A program made the translations under genes and the position numbers. 64,000 nucleotides of DNA from Oscillatoria sp. FACHB-1407 (lineage in GTDB: Bacteria; Cyanobacteriota; Cyanobacteriia; Elainellales; Elainellaceae): positions 62,001 to 126,000 of the forward strand of contig NZ_JACJSA010000010.1 in assembly GCF_014697545.1 (NCBI RefSeq). The letters run 5' to 3'. This document shows positions 61,679 to 64,000 of the stretch, piece after piece. The notes under the pieces are model-generated. The model was given only the letters and a program-made list of their open reading frames with translations. It did no database searches and had not been told where the DNA came from. How positions within the stretch are numbered: the first letter of the stretch is position 1; every line of letters begins with the position of its first letter.

Positions 61679-63181
61679 CTAAGCGGAAGGTAACGAGGCT
61701 TGCGTCGGAGCATCCGGCATCAACCGACCAATCCCTTGCTTCACCAGGGTTTGCAAGAAAGCAGTGCGCTGATTGTCCTGGAAGACCGCTTTTAGCTTTT
61801 GCGTCAGGCGATCGAGTTGGAAGGCGGGTTCTGCTCCTGCTTCAATCAACAAACTCTGCTCCTCAAAATAGGTGATGAGGCTAAGTCCGGCAATCCGGGT
61901 GAGGTAGGCAGCACTGATGCCTTGCATTAACCCTCCAGCCACATAGGTGAGGACGTGGCTCTTGAGTAGAGGGGCGATCGCCTGGCTCGACAACTCCACT
62001 AAGCCCAGCTTCACCATCAATTCCGCCATATTGCCTGCGACGGTTTTTGCCTGCTCCAGCGAGAAAGGCTGCTGGTAAATCGCGCCCAGATCCATCACGA
62101 GTTGGGTATTGATAGCAGCGGTTGCTAATAAATCTAAACTAGGAACCGGGTTGGCAAAGGCAGTAGCGGCGGCGATCCACTGGGATTGCTCGATCAATGG
62201 CAGGGCGCGATCGCGACGAATCTGGTTCAGTTCGGTTTGGATAGTGGCTTTCAACGCTTTGGCTTGCCGCATCACGGTTGCCAACACGAGGCGTTGTCCC
62301 TCCTGTTGAAGAATTGTGGCGACTCGCTCAGTTAAGCCAGTGAGGTCAGGAGTCGATTGCTCTACCGATTCCTGGAGGCTGCCGTCGGCGGCATAGCGGC
62401 GCACTTTGATAGGAGCAGGTTGTGCGGCGATCGCGATGATGTCCTCTGTCGCCATCTGGTTTTGCAGGCGATCGCGCAGGGATTGCAACACTTGCACCCG
62501 CTCATCCGGCAGGTATTGGTCTTGCTTGTTAAACACCATCAACACGCGCTGTTGACGGTTAAGCAACTGACTCACCGCTTGAAACTCAGGGTCAGTCAGG
62601 TCACCCGCCGTGACAAACAACACTAGATCCACTTTGGAAACTTCGGCAATATCGGTTGCGCCCAAACCCACACTCGATTCTGCTGGAGAAGGGGTAGCGT
62701 CCGATGCGGGAGCCTGAGCCATCAGGCGAGCGGCTAATTGATGCGTCAGAGTAGTTTTGCCAACTCCTCTGCCTCCCATAATTGCCAGTCGAGCCTGTTT
62801 GCGGTCGAGATTAGCGGTGAGATGGGCAAGTTGTTGGCGCAACCCTGCGATCAGGGCTGTACTATCCGTTCTAGAGTCAGGCAGTTCGGTTTGCAACAGT
62901 TGAATTCGCTGTTCAACGCTGGCTAGCTCTTTTTCAACCGAGGGGCGATCGACGGGCAGTGGAGCTACATCCGGCTTAGAAGGTAGCAGTTGTTGCTTAA
63001 ACCACCAAAAGCCAGAACCCAGGGCGATCGCTGCCCACACAATGCTACCTCCCAGATGGGTTGTACTGGGATGCAAGCTCTCTAAAAGCCACAAACTAAA
63101 GGTCAAACCTAAACCGCCAACGAGGATTGGTCGCCGTGTTGCAAACGCCATGAATCGAGCCATCAAAGAACGATACTTCAA
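61679..63181 (-). CDS. Membrane-associated GTPase with DUF697 domain
   Basis: A 500-residue protein. Two N-terminal hydrophobic helices (PILVGGLGLTFSLWLLESLH and GSIVWAAIALGSGFWWF) anchor it. A short coiled stretch (VEKELASVEQRIQLLQTELP) precedes a P-loop GTPase domain with RLAIMGGRGVGKTTLTHQLA, VDLVLFVTAGDLTD and the specificity motif VLMVFNKQDQYL. The C-terminal DUF697 region has several amphipathic or hydrophobic helices (LLKSHVLTYVAGGLMQGISA). Related proteins are known across cyanobacteria with no settled function; membrane remodelling or stress roles are conceivable. The start could also be Met8. It stands alone on the minus strand. Confidence 0.82.
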   Translation of the reverse strand: MKYRSLMARFMAFATRRPILVGGLGLTFSLWLLESLHPSTTHLGGSIVWAAIALGSGFWWFKQQLLPSKPDVAPLPVDRPSVEKELASVEQRIQLLQTELPDSRTDSTALIAGLRQQLAHLTANLDRKQARLAIMGGRGVGKTTLTHQLAARLMAQAPASDATPSPAESSVGLGATDIAEVSKVDLVLFVTAGDLTDPEFQAVSQLLNRQQRVLMVFNKQDQYLPDERVQVLQSLRDRLQNQMATEDIIAIAAQPAPIKVRRYAADGSLQESVEQSTPDLTGLTERVATILQQEGQRLVLATVMRQAKALKATIQTELNQIRRDRALPLIEQSQWIAAATAFANPVPSLDLLATAAINTQLVMDLGAIYQQPFSLEQAKTVAGNMAELMVKLGLVELSSQAIAPLLKSHVLTYVAGGLMQGISAAYLTRIAGLSLITYFEEQSLLIEAGAEPAFQLDRLTQKLKAVFQDNQRTAFLQTLVKQGIGRLMPDAPTQASLPSA

Positions 63182-63291
63182 TTCTCAACTGTAAAGTGGC
63201 GATCTGACCCGGTAAGATGTCAATTTTTGAGAAATTTATAGTACAAGGCAGTGAAAGGATAAAGGAGCAGTGAAAGGATAAAGGAGCGGTG

Positions 63292-63400
63292 GGTGGTGTT
63301 CCAAACCTGTTGATAACCTCTGTAAGACCCCCTGTAGTCCCCCTTACCAAGGGGGACGGCGACAGCCGGGGGTTAGTAGCAACAGATCTGAAACACTACC
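63292..63400 (+). repeat. MITE-like repeat family E, copy 2
   Basis: 109 bp nearly identical to 51767-51875, with the same ends. The central hairpin here reads CCCCCTTACCAAGGGGG. It is preceded by AAAGGATAAAGGAGC heptad sequence, as copy 1 also sits beside a heptad tract. Confidence 0.85.
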
Positions 63401-63423
63401 TTCATTTTTTATTTCTTCCTATT

Positions 63424-63528
63424 CATAGCCCTACACATAGGCATTAGGACATAAGGGGGTGTGGGGCTGCGCCCCCAGCCAGGGGTTCCACCCCTGACCC
63501 CGTCCTAACCTTAGTGAGTACTGCTATA
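63424..63528 (-). repeat. MITE-like repeat family D, copy 3 (inverted)
   Basis: The centre GGGGTGTGGGGCTGCGCCCC followed by AGGGGTTCCACCCCTG matches the reverse complement of copies 1 and 2. Its ends, ATAGCCCTACACA and GTACTGCTATA, keep only part of the terminal inverted repeat. Confidence 0.65.
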
Positions 63529-63577
63529 TCCTTCATCCTTCATCCTTTATCCTTTCCCCCTACTCCCTAAAACAAAA

Positions 63578-63603
63578 GCTCCAAGTTCAAATGAACTTGG
63601 AGC
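63578..63603 (-). terminator. Terminator after the initiator tRNA gene
   Basis: On the minus strand GCTCCAAGTTCA and TGAACTTGGAGC form a perfect 12-bp palindrome, followed by TTTTGTTTTA. It lies just beyond the tRNA 3' end. Confidence 0.85.
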
Positions 63604-63612
63604 CTTTTAACT

Positions 63613-63689
<77 letters not shown>

Positions 63690-63767
63690 TCGCCTCATCT
63701 AGTATAGCGAGAGATGTCTAGAAACGACAATCTTTTTTAGAAATCTCTCAAGATTTGGTTGAAATGC

Positions 63768-64000
63768 TTACAGCAGCGAGAGTTCACCCACGACATCCAG
63801 GCGTTTGAACTTACCCAGGGTCATGTAAGTCTCTGCCAAGGTTTCTGCGATCGCCGGAGTAATCCAACCCATCTGCTTCAGCAAGTGAATCGCCACCGCA
63901 TGTTTTGCTCGTTTTGCGCCATCGGTAACTTTGATAGCTAAGCCTAACCCCTCCCCGACACGGGCAACACACTGTACCCCCTCGGCTCCGGACTTACTAA
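63768..64000 (-). CDS. Asparaginase II-like protein, C-terminal part (partial)
   Basis: The frame is open to the right edge; only the last 77 residues are visible. They read KSGAEGVQCVARVGEGLGLA, then IKVTDGAKRAKHAVAIHLLK and YMTLGKFKRLDVVGELSLL. The GAEGV...GLGLAIKVxDGAxRA pattern is characteristic of the asparaginase II family (COG4448, PF06089), which is distinct from classical L-asparaginases. The stop TAA is at 63768-63770. The catalytic part lies outside the window, so activity cannot be judged. Confidence 0.78.
   Translation of the reverse strand, partial: SKSGAEGVQCVARVGEGLGLAIKVTDGAKRAKHAVAIHLLKQMGWITPAIAETLAETYMTLGKFKRLDVVGELSLL

Noticed and set aside
61543-61875. 110-residue plus-strand frame
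   Set aside because: It begins in repeat B copy 3 and continues antisense to the DUF697 GTPase gene.
63759-63941. 60-residue plus-strand frame at the right edge
   Set aside because: The minus strand is open to the window end with clear asparaginase II-like sequence, so this frame is antisense.

Overview
The window is chromosomal DNA of a cyanobacterium, most likely a filamentous, gliding one. The evidence is the very frequent HIP1 octamer GCGATCGC, a CcmP carboxysome shell gene, an hps pseudopilin/HpsA locus (hormogonium polysaccharide secretion), a NucA/NuiA nuclease-inhibitor pair, DUF3370 and DUF1823 genes, and heptanucleotide tandem repeats typical of filamentous cyanobacteria. Both edges cut genes: a LOG-family C-terminus at the left and an asparaginase II-like C-terminus at the right.

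Layout. 1-1.2 kb: end of a LOG-family gene and a nest of MITE-like repeats. 1.2-13.1 kb: a hybrid histidine kinase facing a three-gene minus-strand cluster of winged-helix/TIR/TM/WD40, peptidoglycan-binding-domain/papain-like protease, and TIR/TM/WD40. 13.3-17.5 kb: class-I glutamine-amidotransferase-like hydrolase, aldehyde dehydrogenase, and the NAD(P)HX repair enzyme. 17.6-21 kb: a TRPM-type SLOG sensor followed by two DUF4231/SLATT-like membrane proteins. 21-23.8 kb: ChaN-like protein and an ABC-class ATPase. 23.9-31.2 kb: hpsA with three pseudopilins, closed by a terminator. 32.5-35 kb: rpmB and htpG. 35.2-41.3 kb: small zinc ribbon, NuiA facing NucA, MidA-type methyltransferase, a short conserved protein, a repeat-rich divergent control region, and DUF3370. 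41.7-48.5 kb: GNAT, TraX-like, pentapeptide repeat, CcmP, DnaJ-type co-chaperone, OppC-like permease, and an anchored WD40 protein. 49.1-58 kb: gamma-glutamyltransferase overlapping a CPBP protease, DUF1823, an OppC-like permease run into a sulfotransferase and a glycosyltransferase-sulfotransferase fusion, cobalamin adenosyltransferase, a PRK paralog and a small unknown. 59-64 kb: Na+/H+ antiporter with RCK domain, DUF697 GTPase, and initiator tRNA.

The two best candidates for little-described systems are the TIR-WD40/protease/TIR-WD40 cluster and the TRPM-SLOG/SLATT-like operon. Both pair a predicted nucleotide-linked sensor or effector domain with membrane segments. They lie about 4.5 kb apart, so the region has the look of a small defence or stress-signalling island; this is inference from domains and layout.

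The intergenic DNA holds at least five families of MITE-like or multi-hairpin repeats present in two or three copies each (called A, B, D, E and G here), one nested insertion, and purine/pyrimidine heptad tracts. On a by-eye survey the heptad tracts follow a strand rule: pyrimidine-rich sense strand before starts, purine-rich sense strand after stops. Gene functions are family-level assignments read by eye; no database search was run.
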